Below, one piece after another: positions 7,733-16,169 of a stretch of DNA of 46,544 nucleotides. How positions within the stretch are numbered: the stretch's first letter is position 1; each line of letters opens with the position of its first letter. The notes under the pieces are model-generated. The model was not told where the DNA came from. It searched no databases and worked only from the letters and a program-made list of their open reading frames with translations. The position numbers and the translations under genes were made by a program. The stretch comes from Anaerolineales bacterium HSG24 (lineage in GTDB: Bacteria > Chloroflexota > Anaerolineae > 4572-78 > J111). Location of the stretch: assembly GCA_030377895.1 (NCBI GenBank), contig JAUCGB010000021.1:1-46544 (forward strand). Direction: 5' to 3'.

Positions 7733-8821
7733 CTACCGCTTCACCAAAATATGCAAATACTCTTCCGTCCGTTTGGCTTTGTGATTACGATTCTCATCGC
7801 GATCCGCCTTAAAACGTTGATAATCCTGCGTCCGCAACTCGTACTTTCCGTAACGGGCCATGACCGTTTTAACCTCGTCAAGAGTCATCAGTCCTTCATT
7901 ATTATAGCTCAGAAAAATGTATCGAAACTGAGCGGCTTGAATCAAAGATTCAAAACTCGGTAGCACCTTGCGAGTTTGGCAATATTCCGAGCGTCGATAC
8001 TCCCGCAGACCGGTTTTACCTTTGGGCGTAAAATCGTCATACAGGGCGATGGTGTTGAGCAGATGGTAGTTCGCCCCGTACTGCCGAGCATTATAGGGTG
8101 GGTCGAGATAGAGAATATCGCCCGAAATTTTCTTGATTAACTCATTCGCGTCTTGTTGATACACCTCGCTGACCGTCTGCACAGCCTGACCATTCGCTTT
8201 AGCGGAGAACGCTTTTCCACTGAAAAATGCCAGTTGTGACGAACCATTTTTAGCAATCGGCGCGAGAACGAGTGGCTTTTGGGCCGATTTTTTCAGATGT
8301 TTCAAGAACGCCCCATAGACCGAAGCGGTGTTAGCGACCTTGTCCGCGGTTTCTAGCAGACGAGCCAGCAGAAAGTAATACTGGTCGGTGCTGATAGTTT
8401 GCTCGACATGCCATGCCTCAATCTGTTGGCGCATGGCATCTATTTTGCGGCCATTTTCATCACTGAAATATTGCCGTCCATTACCCCCACCCAAACAGTA
8501 ATGGTGGTATATTTTACCCGATACGCCATCAAGGCGATTCAACTTGTCTAACAGTTCTTGGGTGCGGATGATAGAATCATGCCGAGCCAAATAGCCCCGA
8601 TTAACGGTGTAACTGTAGGCTTCCAAATCGTTGATAATCAGCCGTTTGACTTCACCAACAAAACTGCGTCCGACCACGCCCGTACCTGCGAACAGGTCGG
8701 CCAGAGTCAGATCATGGATGTCACCGGCCATGTCAAAAATCGCCTGCCTAACAAACGGTAGCAGACGATACTTTGAGCCGATATAGTTGAGGGTCGCGCC
8801 GATATTAAGAGGATTTATCAC
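7733..8821 (-). CDS. D12-class DNA adenine-N6 methyltransferase (orphan)
   Basis: The 362-residue protein has the D12 (Dam-like) layout: an N-terminal [14 protein letters not shown] motif, the AdoMet loop [14 protein letters not shown] near 40-53, and the catalytic DPPY motif ([11 protein letters not shown]) near 240. It should methylate adenine in DNA. The start is a GTG whose GTGA overlaps the trpB stop codon, so translation is coupled to trpB, an unusual partner. No restriction endonuclease is seen nearby; the closest nuclease is the HNH protein about 2.2 kb away, behind the antitoxin-like gene and ATPase. It may be a solitary regulatory methylase or part of the accessory block next to it. 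Confidence 0.88.
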   Translation of the reverse strand: MINPLNIGATLNYIGSKYRLLPFVRQAIFDMAGDIHDLTLADLFAGTGVVGRSFVGEVKRLIINDLEAYSYTVNRGYLARHDSIIRTQELLDKLNRLDGVSGKIYHHYCLGGGNGRQYFSDENGRKIDAMRQQIEAWHVEQTISTDQYYFLLARLLETADKVANTASVYGAFLKHLKKSAQKPLVLAPIAKNGSSQLAFFSGKAFSAKANGQAVQTVSEVYQQDANELIKKISGDILYLDPPYNARQYGANYHLLNTIALYDDFTPKGKTGLREYRRSEYCQTRKVLPSFESLIQAAQFRYIFLSYNNEGLMTLDEVKTVMARYGKYELRTQDYQRFKADRDENRNHKAKRTEEYLHILVKR

Positions 8822-10029
8822 TGACCCAACTCTCGCATAATCGTATCCAAATCCTTATCCCCTCGCCCCGACAGATTGACCACGATGATGCTATTTTTGG
8901 ACATTTGGGGAGCTTGTTTAACCACCTCAGCAATGGCATGGGATGACTCTAACGCTGGAATAATCCCCTCCCGTTCACTGAGTAGTTTGACCGAAGCCAG
9001 TGCCTCTTCATCAGTAGCATAAGTGTATCCGGCTCGCTCCTCGTCCCTCAGCCACGCATGCTCTGGCCCGACGGAGGGGTAATCCAGTCCTGCGCTAATC
9101 GAGTGGGTCTCGGCGATTTGTCCATCGGGGGTTTGTAGCACAAACGATTTGGTGCCGTGCAACACGCCCAATCTAGCCATGACCGACGAGGTATCATCGT
9201 CATCCTGCACCGCGAATCGAGCCGCATGTTTGCCGCTTTCAATGCCAGAGCCACCCGCCTCTACACCAAGCATCATCACATTTGCATCATCGAGAAAAGG
9301 GTGAAACATGCCAATCGCATTGGAGCCACCACCGACACAGGCAATCAGCATGTCGGGCAGGCGACCTTCGGCCTCAAGAATCTGTTCCCGCGTTTCCCGA
9401 CCAATCACACTCTGGAAATCTCGCACAATGGTCGGGTAAGGATGCGGCCCAAGCGCCGAGCCGAGCAGATAATGGGTATCTCGCACGTTTGTCACCCAAT
9501 CCCGAATCGCTTCGTTAATGGCATCTTTTAGGGTTCGACTGCCGGAACTGACCGGACGCACCTCGGTTCCGGTCAGCTTCATGCGGAACACGTTGGGCTG
9601 TTGGCGAGCAATATCAACCTCGCCCATGTAGACAATACACTCTAGGCCAAGCAGGGCGCAGGCGGTGGCCGAGCCAACCCCATGCTGACCCGCGCCGGTT
9701 TCGGCCACAATGCGACGTTTGCCCATGCGAACGGCTAACATAGCTTGTCCTAAGGCATTGTTGATTTTGTGCGCGCCGGTATGGGCCAAATCTTCCCGTT
9801 TCAGGTAGATTTTTGCTCCACCAAGATGGCTGGTCAATCGTCCGGCGTAGGTTAAGGCGGTTGGTCGCCCGACATAAGTTTTTAACAGATGGCTTAACTC
9901 GGCCTGAAATTCAGGGTCTTTTTTAGCGACTTCGTAGGCCGCTTCAAGTTCGGCTAAGGCCGGCATCAGCACTTCGGGGACGTACTGTCCACCGTAAGGG
10001 CCAAATTTTCCTTTGGTTTGTAAGGTCAT
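8818..10029 (-). CDS. trpB: Tryptophan synthase beta subunit
   Basis: This PLP enzyme joins indole and serine to give tryptophan. The 403 residues cover the whole family: [10 protein letters not shown] at the start, the PLP lysine in [13 protein letters not shown] (near 88), the AETGAGQHG block, and the phosphate-binding [10 protein letters not shown] loop. A good AGAGGA site precedes the ATG. No trpA or other trp gene is in the window, so trpB is separated from the rest of the pathway here. The downstream methyltransferase overlaps its stop. The serine-biosynthesis genes begin about 0.8 kb upstream, which would supply the co-substrate. Confidence 0.97.
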   Translation of the reverse strand: MTLQTKGKFGPYGGQYVPEVLMPALAELEAAYEVAKKDPEFQAELSHLLKTYVGRPTALTYAGRLTSHLGGAKIYLKREDLAHTGAHKINNALGQAMLAVRMGKRRIVAETGAGQHGVGSATACALLGLECIVYMGEVDIARQQPNVFRMKLTGTEVRPVSSGSRTLKDAINEAIRDWVTNVRDTHYLLGSALGPHPYPTIVRDFQSVIGRETREQILEAEGRLPDMLIACVGGGSNAIGMFHPFLDDANVMMLGVEAGGSGIESGKHAARFAVQDDDDTSSVMARLGVLHGTKSFVLQTPDGQIAETHSISAGLDYPSVGPEHAWLRDEERAGYTYATDEEALASVKLLSEREGIIPALESSHAIAEVVKQAPQMSKNSIIVVNLSGRGDKDLDTIMRELGQ

Positions 10030-10100
10030 AATATCCTCTTTTGTTGTAAAATTTGGACACGAATAAAGTTAAATTCAGTCGGATTTTTAAGTTTTTCGTA

Positions 10101-10361
10101 TTAAGGAATCGGAATTAAATAAGTTGCGTGTTGCGCCTTCGAGGCTATCAACGTAAGCCGAGACATGTAGCACATGCTTCAGCCTGTGCCGCACAGTCTA
10201 AAGACTGTGTTACGATATTATCTGTCGCACATTAAGTTGGTAGCCGCCTTCGACAAGACTTCGGCGTGAGCTTAGTCGAACGCTCAGGCGGCGAGGTGTA
10301 GCCTGAGCTTGTCGAAGGCGGGCTACCAGCATGCTTATGTTAATTAATGCTTATTCCTTAA
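10101..10361. mobile_element. R2 element copy a, with an R1 element nested in it
   Basis: The outer element starts TTAAGGAATCGGAATTAAATA and ends TTAATTAATGCTTATTCCTTA, giving imperfect terminal inverted repeats. Its core is the GCCTTCGACAAG.../...CTTGTCGAAGGC palindrome shared with copies c, d, e and f. The R1 element at 10143-10245 sits inside the left arm of that palindrome and duplicated GCCTTCGA. Confidence 0.75.
10143..10245. mobile_element. R1 MITE-like element, copy 1
   Basis: This 103-base element begins GGCTATCAAC and ends GTTGGTAGCC. It is flanked by the 8-base direct repeat GCCTTCGA (10135-10142 and 10246-10253). The interior carries the small palindromes GTAGCACATGCTTCAGCCTGTGC and CACAGTCTAAAGACTGTG in part. 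It has no coding capacity. Copies 2 and 3 lie at 14562-14664 and 25901-26005. Confidence 0.85.
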
Positions 10362-10479
10362 TCCATATCCGAAAATTTGTAGTTCGACGAATCAACAAAC
10401 TTTTGACTTCTATTATCATTTTACTCGTGATAAGATAATGTTTCAAATTATCGGCTGACATGGCGGAGCAATTTGTGGG

Positions 10480-10715
10480 TAAGGAATGAGCATTAATTAA
10501 CATGTGTATTGCGTCGGAGATTATGGTAGGGGCTAGGCAGGGCGGTCTAGACTTGGAATGTGCGACCATCTCCGCTCCGCCCCTGCCTCGCCCGTCATTC
10601 CATAGTTTCAGGGCGAGGCAAGGCGGATTGGAGTTCTGATTTCAAACCAACGCTACACCGCCTTGCCTAGCCCCTACGATTGCCAAACGCGCAACTTATT
10701 TAGGACTCATTCCTA
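10480..10715. mobile_element. R2 element copy b, with a different palindromic core
   Basis: The ends are TAAGGAATGAGCATTAATTA at the left and the complement-like TTATTTAGGACTCATTCCTA at the right, as in the other R2 copies. The core differs: it holds GGGGCTAGGCAGGGCGG at the left and CCGCCTTGCCTAGCCCC at the right, plus an inner CCTGCCTCGCCC/GGGCGAGGCAAGGCGG pair. So one kind of end carries unrelated palindromes. Confidence 0.65.
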
Positions 10716-10720
10716 AGGAT

Positions 10721-10753
10721 CAGGCTTCCAGCCTGCGGCAGGCTGGAAGTCTG
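10721..10753. repeat. GC-rich palindrome
   Basis: GCTTCCAGCCTGC and GCAGGCTGGAAGT form a compact hairpin between R2 copy b and the serA terminator. A comparable palindrome with GCGCAGG/CCTGCGC arms sits between the two Wzz genes at 31083-31115. Confidence 0.6.
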
Positions 10754-10778
10754 CGCTCCCAGATTGCCATGCTCTAAA

Positions 10779-10822
10779 CAAAAACGCGCCTTGAATAGAA
10801 CTTCATCTAGGCGCGTTTTTTT
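10779..10822 (-). terminator. Rho-independent terminator after serA
   Basis: Read on the minus strand, an 11-base arm with GCGC core (ACGCGCC/GGCGCGT) and loop of about 19 bases is followed by a T-run (the arms are flanked by A5 and T7 on the plus strand). It lies about 30 bases past the serA stop at 10854. The symmetric A/T flanks would also let it act on transcription from the other side. Confidence 0.85.
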
Positions 10823-10853
10823 AATCTAAAATCCAATCTAAAATCGCAAAATG

Positions 10854-12446
10854 TCAATCCAAAACAACTTTTTTGGCCCAAACAACCAAATCGAGGCCAC
10901 GTAATGCACTCATCACCGTTTCCGACACATCCGTATCAACCCGTAAAAAGGAGAGGGCATTGCCGTATGGTTTGTCTCTAGCATACCGCCACGCAGCAAT
11001 GTTGATATCGTGTTCTCCGAGCAGAGTACCCACTCGTCCAATAAAACCGGGTTTGTCACACCCGCCAATCACTAACAAAACACCATCAGGACGGACATCA
11101 AGCCGATATTCATCCATCTGCACCAGACGTGGCTCGTTCTCATTAAAGAGAGTGGCGGCCATGGTTTGCTCTCCGCCATCCCAAGCTACCCGACATGAAA
11201 TGATATTTGGATACTCAATGGTCGGCAAACCTTGCGTCTCCGACACGGCGATGCCTCGTTTGCGGGCCAAAAGGGGCGCGTTGATGTAGTTGATACTTTC
11301 TACCAACACGGGGGCTAACAACCCTTTTAAGATGGCGACTGTAATCGGTTTGATATGGTCGCGTATTTTGCGGCCTTTTATTTCAATTTCTACTCGATTG
11401 ATAGCTCCTCCGGCCAGTTGGGCATGTAAACTCCCTATTTTTTCGGCTACTGAAAGATAGGGATGGAGCGTTTTTAAGACATTAGAATCCCGTATCGGTA
11501 TATTTAAGGCATTACGGAAGTCTTTACCCCGCAACGCATCCAGCACTTGGTCAACCACTTGCATGCCGACATCTCGTTGCGCTTCGACGGTACTGGATGC
11601 CAAATGAGGCGTTACAATCACATTATTTAGCTCTAGCAAGGGGCTGTCTTTGGCTAACGGCTCATCAGCAAACACATCAAGCGCAACGCCCGCAATCTTG
11701 CCCGATTTGATCCCTTTGAAGAGTGCAACCTCGTCAATCAAACCGCCACGAGCCGTGTTGATAATCCGCACCCCATCCTTCATTTGGGTAATCGTATCAA
11801 GATTGATTATGCCCGCAGTCTGCCGAGTGTAAGCGGCATGCAGGCTGATAAAGTCGGCTTGGCCTAACAGTTCGTTTAAGTCAACAGGTTTGATTTTCAG
11901 CTTATGCGCCACCTCGTCACTTAAATAGGGGTCGTAGACTACAACAGTCATGCCAAAAGATTGACAGCGTAGAGCAACCCGCGTTCCAATCCGCCCCATG
12001 CCGATAATCCCCACCGTCCGGCGATAGAGTTGTTGCCCCACAAACGCCTTGCGATTCCATTCTCCAGCTTTCAGGCTGATATGGGCTTGGGGCAAATGGC
12101 GACACAAGGCTAACATCAGAGCCAGAGTATGTTCTGAGGTGGCGATGGTGTTTGCGCCGGGGGTGTTCATCACAATAATGCCCCGCATGCTGGCCGCGTT
12201 AATGTTGATATTATCGACCTCGACTCCGGCGCACCCAACCACTTTGAGCTTGCTGGCCGAGGCAAATATCGCTTCGGTCACAGATACGGTACTGTGAACA
12301 ATTAACGCGTCATATTCTGGAATCTGCTCCGCCAATGTTTCTGGGGTTAATCCCCTGACGACATCAAAGACAACATCACGCGCTTCTTCAAGCATAATCA
12401 GACTTTGTGGCGATAAGTCATCTGTAATTAGAATTTTATAGGTCAT
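10854..12446 (-). CDS. serA: D-3-phosphoglycerate dehydrogenase, full-length paralogue with altered pocket
   Basis: SerA oxidises 3-phosphoglycerate with NAD as the first step of serine synthesis. The 530 residues include the substrate/nucleotide-binding part (1-315, GMGRIG dinucleotide motif near 150), an intervening ASB-type domain (about 320-450) and a C-terminal ACT domain (about 452-530, VIGGCDKPGFIGRVG) for feedback control by serine. The catalytic Arg (NTARGGL), Glu (FADEPL) and His (TPHLASS) are kept. Two normally conserved phosphate/substrate positions are changed: VHS instead of VRS (His51) and GCAGVEVDN instead of GRAG-GVDN (Cys72, Glu76). A second, shorter paralogue with the normal residues lies directly upstream. 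No clear ribosome site precedes this ATG. Confidence 0.85.
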   Translation of the reverse strand: MTYKILITDDLSPQSLIMLEEARDVVFDVVRGLTPETLAEQIPEYDALIVHSTVSVTEAIFASASKLKVVGCAGVEVDNININAASMRGIIVMNTPGANTIATSEHTLALMLALCRHLPQAHISLKAGEWNRKAFVGQQLYRRTVGIIGMGRIGTRVALRCQSFGMTVVVYDPYLSDEVAHKLKIKPVDLNELLGQADFISLHAAYTRQTAGIINLDTITQMKDGVRIINTARGGLIDEVALFKGIKSGKIAGVALDVFADEPLAKDSPLLELNNVIVTPHLASSTVEAQRDVGMQVVDQVLDALRGKDFRNALNIPIRDSNVLKTLHPYLSVAEKIGSLHAQLAGGAINRVEIEIKGRKIRDHIKPITVAILKGLLAPVLVESINYINAPLLARKRGIAVSETQGLPTIEYPNIISCRVAWDGGEQTMAATLFNENEPRLVQMDEYRLDVRPDGVLLVIGGCDKPGFIGRVGTLLGEHDINIAAWRYARDKPYGNALSFLRVDTDVSETVMSALRGLDLVVWAKKVVLD

Positions 12447-12471
12447 TTGGTTTTAGATTATACTCACGTTG

Positions 12472-12556
12472 CTTGAGCCTGCCGAAGGCCGTAGGTCTCG
12501 ACAGGCTCAACCAACTTCACGTTCTATGTTCTACGTTCCACATTCCACGTTCTACG
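12472..12556. repeat. Repeat DNA between the two serA paralogues
   Basis: The left part is a hairpin (TTGAGCCTGCCGA...TCGACAGGCTCAA, about 12473-12508). The right part is a tandem of ACGTTC(T/C)A units (CACGTTCTATGTTCTACGTT and following) that runs into the 3' end of the short serA gene and supplies its stop codon. This marks the junction where the regulatory domains are missing. Confidence 0.6.
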
Positions 12557-13508
12557 CCTGCATGTTTAAGGCATTACGAAAACCTTGACCACGCAAACCG
12601 TCCAGAACCTGCTCAATCACTTGAAAACCCACAAACTGTTGGGCTTCGAGGGTACTGGCCGCCAAGTGAGGAGTCATAATAATATTGTCAACACCTAACA
12701 GTATGCTGTCTTTGGGCAACGGCTCGTTAACAAAAACATCGAGCGCAGCACCAGCAATTTTACCCGATTTGACCCCATCCACTAACGCCGCCTCGTCAAT
12801 CAACGCTCCTCGCGCCGCGTTGATAATCCGTACCCCATCCTTCATTTGGGCGATGGTTTCATGGTTGATTATCTTAGCGGTCTCTTCGGTAGAAGCGGCA
12901 TGTAGGCTGATAAAATCGGCTTGGCTTAATAGTTCATTTAAGTCAACCAGCTTGATGTTAAATTTCTGAGCTACCTCATCACTTAAATAAGGGTCATAAG
13001 CCACAACATCCATACCAAAGGCTTGACAGCGTACAGCAACCAGCGACCCAATTCGGCCCATGCCAATCATACCAAGCGTTTTTTGATACAACTGTCGCCC
13101 CATATAAAACTTCCGATTCCATTTTCCGGCCTGTAAGGTGGCATGGGCTTGGGGCACATGGCGACATAAGGCTAACATCAAGGCCAGAGTGTGTTCTGCG
13201 GCGGCAATGGAGTTTGCACCGGGAGTGTTCATCACAATAACCCCCCGCTTGCTGGCCGCGTCAATGTCGATATTATCGACTCCGGCTCCGGCGCGCCCGA
13301 CAGCTTTTAGTTTGCTGGCCGCGGCAAACACCTCTTCGGTTACAGTTACGCTACTACGAACAATTAACGCGTCATACTCTGGGATTAGCTCCGCCAATGT
13401 TTCTGGCGTTAGTCCGGTGATGACATCAAATGTGGCATCATTTGCTTCTTCAAGTATAACCAAACTTTGTGGTGCTAAATTATCTGTAATTAAAATTTTG
13501 TAAGTCAT
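12552..13508 (-). CDS. serA: D-3-phosphoglycerate dehydrogenase, short paralogue without regulatory domains
   Basis: The 318-residue protein covers only the catalytic and NAD-binding domains (GMGRIG near 150; catalytic Arg in NAARGAL, Glu in VNEPL, His in TPHLAAS). Its substrate positions are canonical, VRS (Arg51) and GRAGAGVDN (Arg72), unlike the longer neighbour. It stops at the same place where the neighbour's ASB domain begins (ALNMQA versus ALNIPI). The last two residues and stop are made of the ACGTTCTA repeat. Without ACT it should not be inhibited by serine through that domain. I set the start at the ATG at 13508 because AGGAG lies 8 bases upstream; the frame opens 11 codons earlier. 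A short-form hydroxyacid dehydrogenase with another substrate cannot be excluded. Confidence 0.85.
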   Translation of the reverse strand: MTYKILITDNLAPQSLVILEEANDATFDVITGLTPETLAELIPEYDALIVRSSVTVTEEVFAAASKLKAVGRAGAGVDNIDIDAASKRGVIVMNTPGANSIAAAEHTLALMLALCRHVPQAHATLQAGKWNRKFYMGRQLYQKTLGMIGMGRIGSLVAVRCQAFGMDVVAYDPYLSDEVAQKFNIKLVDLNELLSQADFISLHAASTEETAKIINHETIAQMKDGVRIINAARGALIDEAALVDGVKSGKIAGAALDVFVNEPLPKDSILLGVDNIIMTPHLAASTLEAQQFVGFQVIEQVLDGLRGQGFRNALNMQA

Positions 13509-13545
13509 TGCTACATCTCCTAAAGATACAATTCGTGACACATGT

Positions 13546-13578
13546 AGTCATCGGATGACTTTAAGTCATCGGATGACT
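13546..13578. repeat. Tandem AGTCATCGGATGACT palindromes
   Basis: The 15-base palindrome AGTCATCGGATGACT occurs twice with a 3-base gap (13546-13560 and 13564-13578) between the short serA and the phosphatase gene, followed by a CAGGCTGAAGCATGTGCTACAG segment related to the interior of R1. A single related unit (AGTCATCCGATGACT) sits at 41105-41119, so this is a dispersed repeat and not evidently an operator. Confidence 0.6.
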
Positions 13579-13605
13579 AACACAGGCTGAAGCATGTGCT
13601 ACAGT

Positions 13606-14436
13606 TCACGCTTTGTATCCAACATAATTTAATAGAATATCATTGGACTGAATTTGAGTCAATCCTTCTTTTAAGATGGCTTCGTGAGGAGTTTGATACA
13701 GCTTTTGTTGTTCTTGGCTGGATGTCACTAACGGTAAGATGGGGGCTAAGCTCTTGGTTTTGATAAAGATATTCGACTCGGCAGAGACACGTGGTCGGGC
13801 AATCACCCCACCAAAACCGATCATCAGGTTAACTGTCGGACGAGCCGCCAAATCACTCACCCCATCGCCAATTAAAACAGAGCGACCCTGACGACCCTTT
13901 AACAGGCTACCAACCACCTCAGACTTGCCATGCGTTTGGGTCAGCGGGGTCAACTCTGGATTCAGATACTCAACATCAGGCCGTAGTCCCCACTGGTCTT
14001 GCTGATAGTCCCACCAATCACCCGATAGATGGTCATACTGCAATGATACGGCTCGAATATTTTCGGGTGGAATACCTAACCATATACCAAAAGGTCTGAC
14101 TGCGGCTAATAATCCTCCGCTAACGATAAATACTTCTTTACCAAGAAATTGCAATGCTTGAATAACCTCAGCCGCGTCTTGGACTAACGTTTCCCGATAA
14201 AAACGCTCTACCCGCCGAATCTCAGCCCGCGTTGGGTTGAGTATCTTCAAACGACGGTCATAAACACTTTGCAGGTAAACCTCGCCCTCCATTGCCGCGT
14301 CGGTCAACCGCTTTATCTCAGAGAATTTACCCTTATAACGAGCAAGTTCATCAATCCCCTCAATGGTACTGAGCGTACTATCGCAATCAAAAAAGATGAA
14401 GTCAAAGCCAGGCCATGTTTGCCAGTTTGGAATCAT
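13606..14436 (-). CDS. HAD-family phosphatase, SerB-like
   Basis: The 276-residue-class protein carries the HAD motifs in order: DCDSTLS (nucleophile Asp near residue 17), the SGG block (VFIVSGGLLAAV), a conserved Lys region (HGKSEVVGSLL) and GDGVSDLAA. The arrangement with a helical cap between motifs I and II (IEGIDELARYKG) is that of phosphoserine phosphatases, which release serine from phosphoserine. The tandem serA genes next to it on the same strand support this role. I chose the ATG at 14436 with GGAG nine bases upstream; the frame starts 12 codons earlier. The long C-terminal tail after about 235 is not part of the core fold. No serC is in the window. Confidence 0.82.
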   Translation of the reverse strand: MIPNWQTWPGFDFIFFDCDSTLSTIEGIDELARYKGKFSEIKRLTDAAMEGEVYLQSVYDRRLKILNPTRAEIRRVERFYRETLVQDAAEVIQALQFLGKEVFIVSGGLLAAVRPFGIWLGIPPENIRAVSLQYDHLSGDWWDYQQDQWGLRPDVEYLNPELTPLTQTHGKSEVVGSLLKGRQGRSVLIGDGVSDLAARPTVNLMIGFGGVIARPRVSAESNIFIKTKSLAPILPLVTSSQEQQKLYQTPHEAILKEGLTQIQSNDILLNYVGYKA

Positions 14437-14561
14437 CCTACTATCTCCAGACAAGAAAAAAGCGAAACACATATCATCATGTGTTCGCTATTGAATGTAC
14501 GCAGTTTACCTCAATTATTATAGAAGGTCAATTATTGGGTGGGTGATAACTTAAGGTTGTC

Positions 14562-14664
14562 GGCTATCAACGTAAGCCGAGACATGTAGCACATGCTTCA
14601 GCCTGTGCCGCACAGTCTAAAGACTGTGTTACGATATTATCTGTCGCACGTTAAGTTGGTAGTC
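14562..14664. mobile_element. R1 MITE-like element, copy 2
   Basis: The 103-base element begins GGCTATCAAC and ends GTTGGTAGTC and is flanked by a perfect 8-base direct repeat AGGTTGTC (14554-14561 and 14665-14672). The sequence is almost identical to copy 1 (10143-10245). It lies in the gene-free stretch between the phosphatase gene and the coiled-coil gene. Confidence 0.88.
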
Positions 14665-15000
14665 AGGTTGTCTGAACGTTTCGGACTTGGCCTTGCCTTT
14701 ATCGAGGTATCGAGGTAAGCTTCAACGGGTTAGCAAGGGCATCGGATATTAACTTTTCAATTTAGGGATAGAGTACCTATTTTTCGTTAATTTACAATGT
14801 TATTGAGGGGTTTTCAACCATACTAACTGCCCAAGTAGAGTTTTAAGCATCCACTCGACACAAACCAACCTTGGTGAGCTTTTCGGCACTAATGGAAAAT
14901 TTATCAAATAGGGACAAGAGCATTATAATGGCTCTGTTTTAATTCAAAATTTGGGTAGTGTTGCCATGTTGACTAATGGTCATCAGTCAATGGGGCATCT
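14665..15000. other. Gene-free stretch
   Basis: Between R1 copy 2 and R2 copy c there is about 330 bases of AT-rich DNA with no supported open frame, no obvious hairpin terminator and no repeat that I could match elsewhere in the window. The promoter of the coiled-coil gene could lie here or inside R2 copy c. Confidence 0.4.
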
Positions 15001-15126
15001 TTAGGAATTGGGATTAAATAGCTCGACTTTGGCATCGCCTTCGACAAGCTCAGGTTGCGCGACGTAGCCTGAGCTTGTCGAAGGCGGACTACCAGCATGT
15101 ACAAGTTGATTAATACCCATTTCTTA
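15001..15126. mobile_element. R2 element copy c
   Basis: The element begins TTAGGAATTGGGATTAAATA, carries the palindrome CGCCTTCGACAAGCTCAGG...CCTGAGCTTGTCGAAGGCG, and ends near TTGATTAATACCCATTTCTTA. Its right end is only 25 bases before the start codon of the coiled-coil gene, so the gene's leader is partly element-derived. Confidence 0.7.
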
Positions 15127-15151
15127 GCTCAAGCGGAGGAGTGTATCATTC

Positions 15152-16060
15152 ATGAATGACCTAATTATTCGCTTAACCGGCCAGATTAACCATTCGAACT
15201 TTGACGAATGGAAAAACGAACTAATCATTCAGATTCAATCGGTCAATACGGAACTCATCACCGATAACGATTTTGCCATCGCTACTCGGCATGCCAAACT
15301 GTTTAAGGACGCAGAGAGAGCATTAAAGCAGGCCAAACAGTCAGCCATCGAGCAAGCGGCCGATATTCAACGATTATTCTCGGCCATTGATCAGATTTCA
15401 GAAGAGGCGAGGCAGGCTCGATTGTCGTTGGAGCGTCAAATTAAGGCTAGGAAGCTAGAGATTAAACAGGAGTTTGTCCGGTCAGGAATCGACACGGTAC
15501 AGGTATTTATTGACCAACAACATGCCGATTTTCAACAGATTGACCACTCTATCTACTTAAACCGCCATCGTTTTGAGTTAGCGATAAAGGGCAAAGCCGG
15601 TATCCGAGGGGTGCAACATGCTATTGATGAGACATGCCGAACAATCCGATTAGAAATATCAGAAAGAGGGGCAATTGTAGCCCGTAATGGGGCAAAAATC
15701 GACAGTATATCCAACGAATATCGCTCACTGTTTCAAGATCGCACCGCCCTTTTGTCCTTAACTGAGCAAGAGCTACAGCTAACCATCGATAAACGAATTG
15801 CCTTTTTTAGAGAGCAAAATGAAAAAGCAAGGGCTGAAAAGGCGATTCAAGAACTAAAGAGGGTTGAATATGCGGAGCTAAATCCTAGCCTTAGCTTGCC
15901 TGTTGATGCTGTGAAAGCAACAGAACTAGAAAAATATAGGCTCATTCTTGATATAGTCTCTTCAAAAGAGTCGGCAATAGAGATTGCGCGTGCGATTAAA
16001 GTAATTTATGGTAATCATACCGCTATTTCAGCCATTAAATTGACTCGAAATCGTGATTAG
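15152..16060 (+). CDS. Coiled-coil protein of unknown function
   Basis: The 302-residue protein is highly charged and helical. Residues about 45-110 form a long coiled coil (AERALKQAKQSAIEQAADIQ and following), and a second helical stretch runs from about 190 to 245. There is no signal peptide or membrane segment. The layout recalls DUF1351-like phage proteins, in which an N-terminal coiled coil precedes a helical tail, but I would not assign it firmly. A GGAGGAG site lies about 12 bases before the ATG. It is the only gene in its stretch and is bounded by R2 copies at 15001-15126 and 16078-16168, which hints at recent arrival. Confidence 0.75.
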   Translation: MNDLIIRLTGQINHSNFDEWKNELIIQIQSVNTELITDNDFAIATRHAKLFKDAERALKQAKQSAIEQAADIQRLFSAIDQISEEARQARLSLERQIKARKLEIKQEFVRSGIDTVQVFIDQQHADFQQIDHSIYLNRHRFELAIKGKAGIRGVQHAIDETCRTIRLEISERGAIVARNGAKIDSISNEYRSLFQDRTALLSLTEQELQLTIDKRIAFFREQNEKARAEKAIQELKRVEYAELNPSLSLPVDAVKATELEKYRLILDIVSSKESAIEIARAIKVIYGNHTAISAIKLTRNRD

Positions 16061-16077
16061 TGATTTGCCTTATGAAT

Positions 16078-16168
16078 CGCCTTCGACAAGCTCAGGCGGC
16101 GCGATGTAGCCTGAGCTTGTCGAAGGCGAATTATCAGCATGTACCTGTTAATTAATGCTCATGCCTTA
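16078..16168. mobile_element. R2 element copy d, right part
   Basis: The CGCCTTCGACAAGCTCAGG/CCTGAGCTTGTCGAAGGCG palindrome is followed by the R2 right end (TTAATTAATGCTCATGCCTTA). A left end matching the other copies is not clear. The right end abuts the stop codon of the Gfo/Idh/MocA gene at 16170, so the hairpin lies exactly where a terminator between the two convergent genes would be expected. Confidence 0.65.
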
Positions 16169-16169
16169 T

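Noticed and set aside
10351..10569. 72-codon open frame on the minus strand
   Set aside because: It runs through R2 ends and the 50-base repeat also found at 3681; no family motif and no ribosome site that fits.
13546..13578. Paired palindromes as an operator for the ser genes
   Set aside because: A related unit occurs at 41105 by an unrelated gene, and the style matches other dispersed palindromes; no regulator gene is adjacent.
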